From positions 1 to 64,000 of IMG/VR virus record IMGVR_UViG_3300017971_000200: a DNA stretch of 64,000 bases. One strand, 5' to 3'. The stretch comes from a virus. Below, in pieces: positions 63,906 through 64,000 of the stretch (position 1 is the first letter of the stretch; each line of letters opens with the position of its first letter). The notes under the pieces were generated by a model. The model had not been told where the DNA came from and ran no database searches. It saw only the letters and a program-made list of their open reading frames with translations. The translations under genes and the position numbers were made by a program.

Positions 63906-63980
63906 TGATGTCGACGGGATTCGAACCCGCATTTACCAGATTGAAAGTCTGGTGTCCTACTCCATTTAGACGACGACATC
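63906..63980 (-). tRNA. Second tRNA-Glu(TTC)
   Basis: Perfect acceptor GATGTCG/CGACATC, D-arm GTCTAAATGGAGTAGGA, anticodon arm CCAGA-CTTTCAA-TCTGG, T-arm GCGGG-TTCGAAT-CCCGT, A73. Confidence 0.93.
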
Positions 63981-64000
63981 AATTTGAGCTACCTACAGGA

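Overview
The window is the right-hand part of a large, AT-rich tailed-phage genome (T4-like myovirus organisation, probably a jumbo or near-jumbo phage). Every gene I could support reads leftwards on the minus strand. The evidence for a phage is a run of contractile-tail genes (gp6/Baseplate-J wedge, gp25 wedge, gp5-like hub/spike, very long tail proteins), a gp55-like late sigma factor, densely packed small genes with ATGA-type overlaps, and a long tRNA array. A phage-encoded TonB-dependent outer-membrane receptor implies a Gram-negative (diderm) host. The Shine-Dalgarno leaders (AGGAG/AAAGGG) and TTGACA-N17-TATATT promoters argue against a typical Bacteroides-type host. I cannot name the host.

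Layout (plus-strand coordinates; transcription runs right to left). 1-15.4 kb: tail and baseplate genes, interspersed with small proteins that share only a short N-terminal leader ending in L-x-E. 15.4-24.9 kb: late sigma factor, HD hydrolase, 3D-domain cell-wall protein, tRNA-Gly, a tmRNA (tag GNELQLAA), IMPDH/GMPR, peptide deformylase with SEC-C tail, WGR, HNH and ASCH proteins. 25.3-30.1 kb: TonB receptor, PnuC, Dda-like helicase and NadR, together a nicotinamide-riboside-to-NAD route. 30.1-41.9 kb: two odd tRNA-Arg-like genes, SNF2 helicase, HAD, S24, Nudix, Thg1-like 3'-5' polymerase, membrane proteins. 42.1-45 kb: Ro60/TROVE protein with 1.1 kb of structured non-coding DNA and an initiator tRNA upstream. 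45-49.6 kb: eight tandem paralogues sharing the N-terminus GFVSNSSSSSF but with unrelated bodies, next to a radical-SAM/SPASM-like enzyme. 49.6-57.9 kb: Nudix, Hsp20, triple-PAS protein, DEDDh exonuclease, Pth2-like protein, membrane proteins. 57.3-64 kb: about 30 tRNA and tRNA-like genes.

The tRNA array is the strangest part. Canonical tRNAs alternate with tRNA-like genes carrying 50-140 nt structured insertions, and with spacers that themselves fold into stem-closed multi-hairpin elements. One of these spacer families shares a GAGCCGAA motif and shows covarying closing stems. Two further tRNA-Arg-like genes at 30.7-31.0 kb lack a D-arm and have a 23-nt variable region. The same window encodes Thg1, Pth2, deformylase, tmRNA, initiator tRNA and Ro60, so it holds an unusually complete tRNA-handling and translation-control kit.

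Operon logic: nine near-identical promoters (AACAGTTGACA-N17-TATATT) sit in front of accessory genes. A second motif (TATATTTATATA without a -35 box) precedes structural and other genes and may be read by the gp55-like sigma. All function calls are from sequence reading only; nothing was searched or folded by computer.
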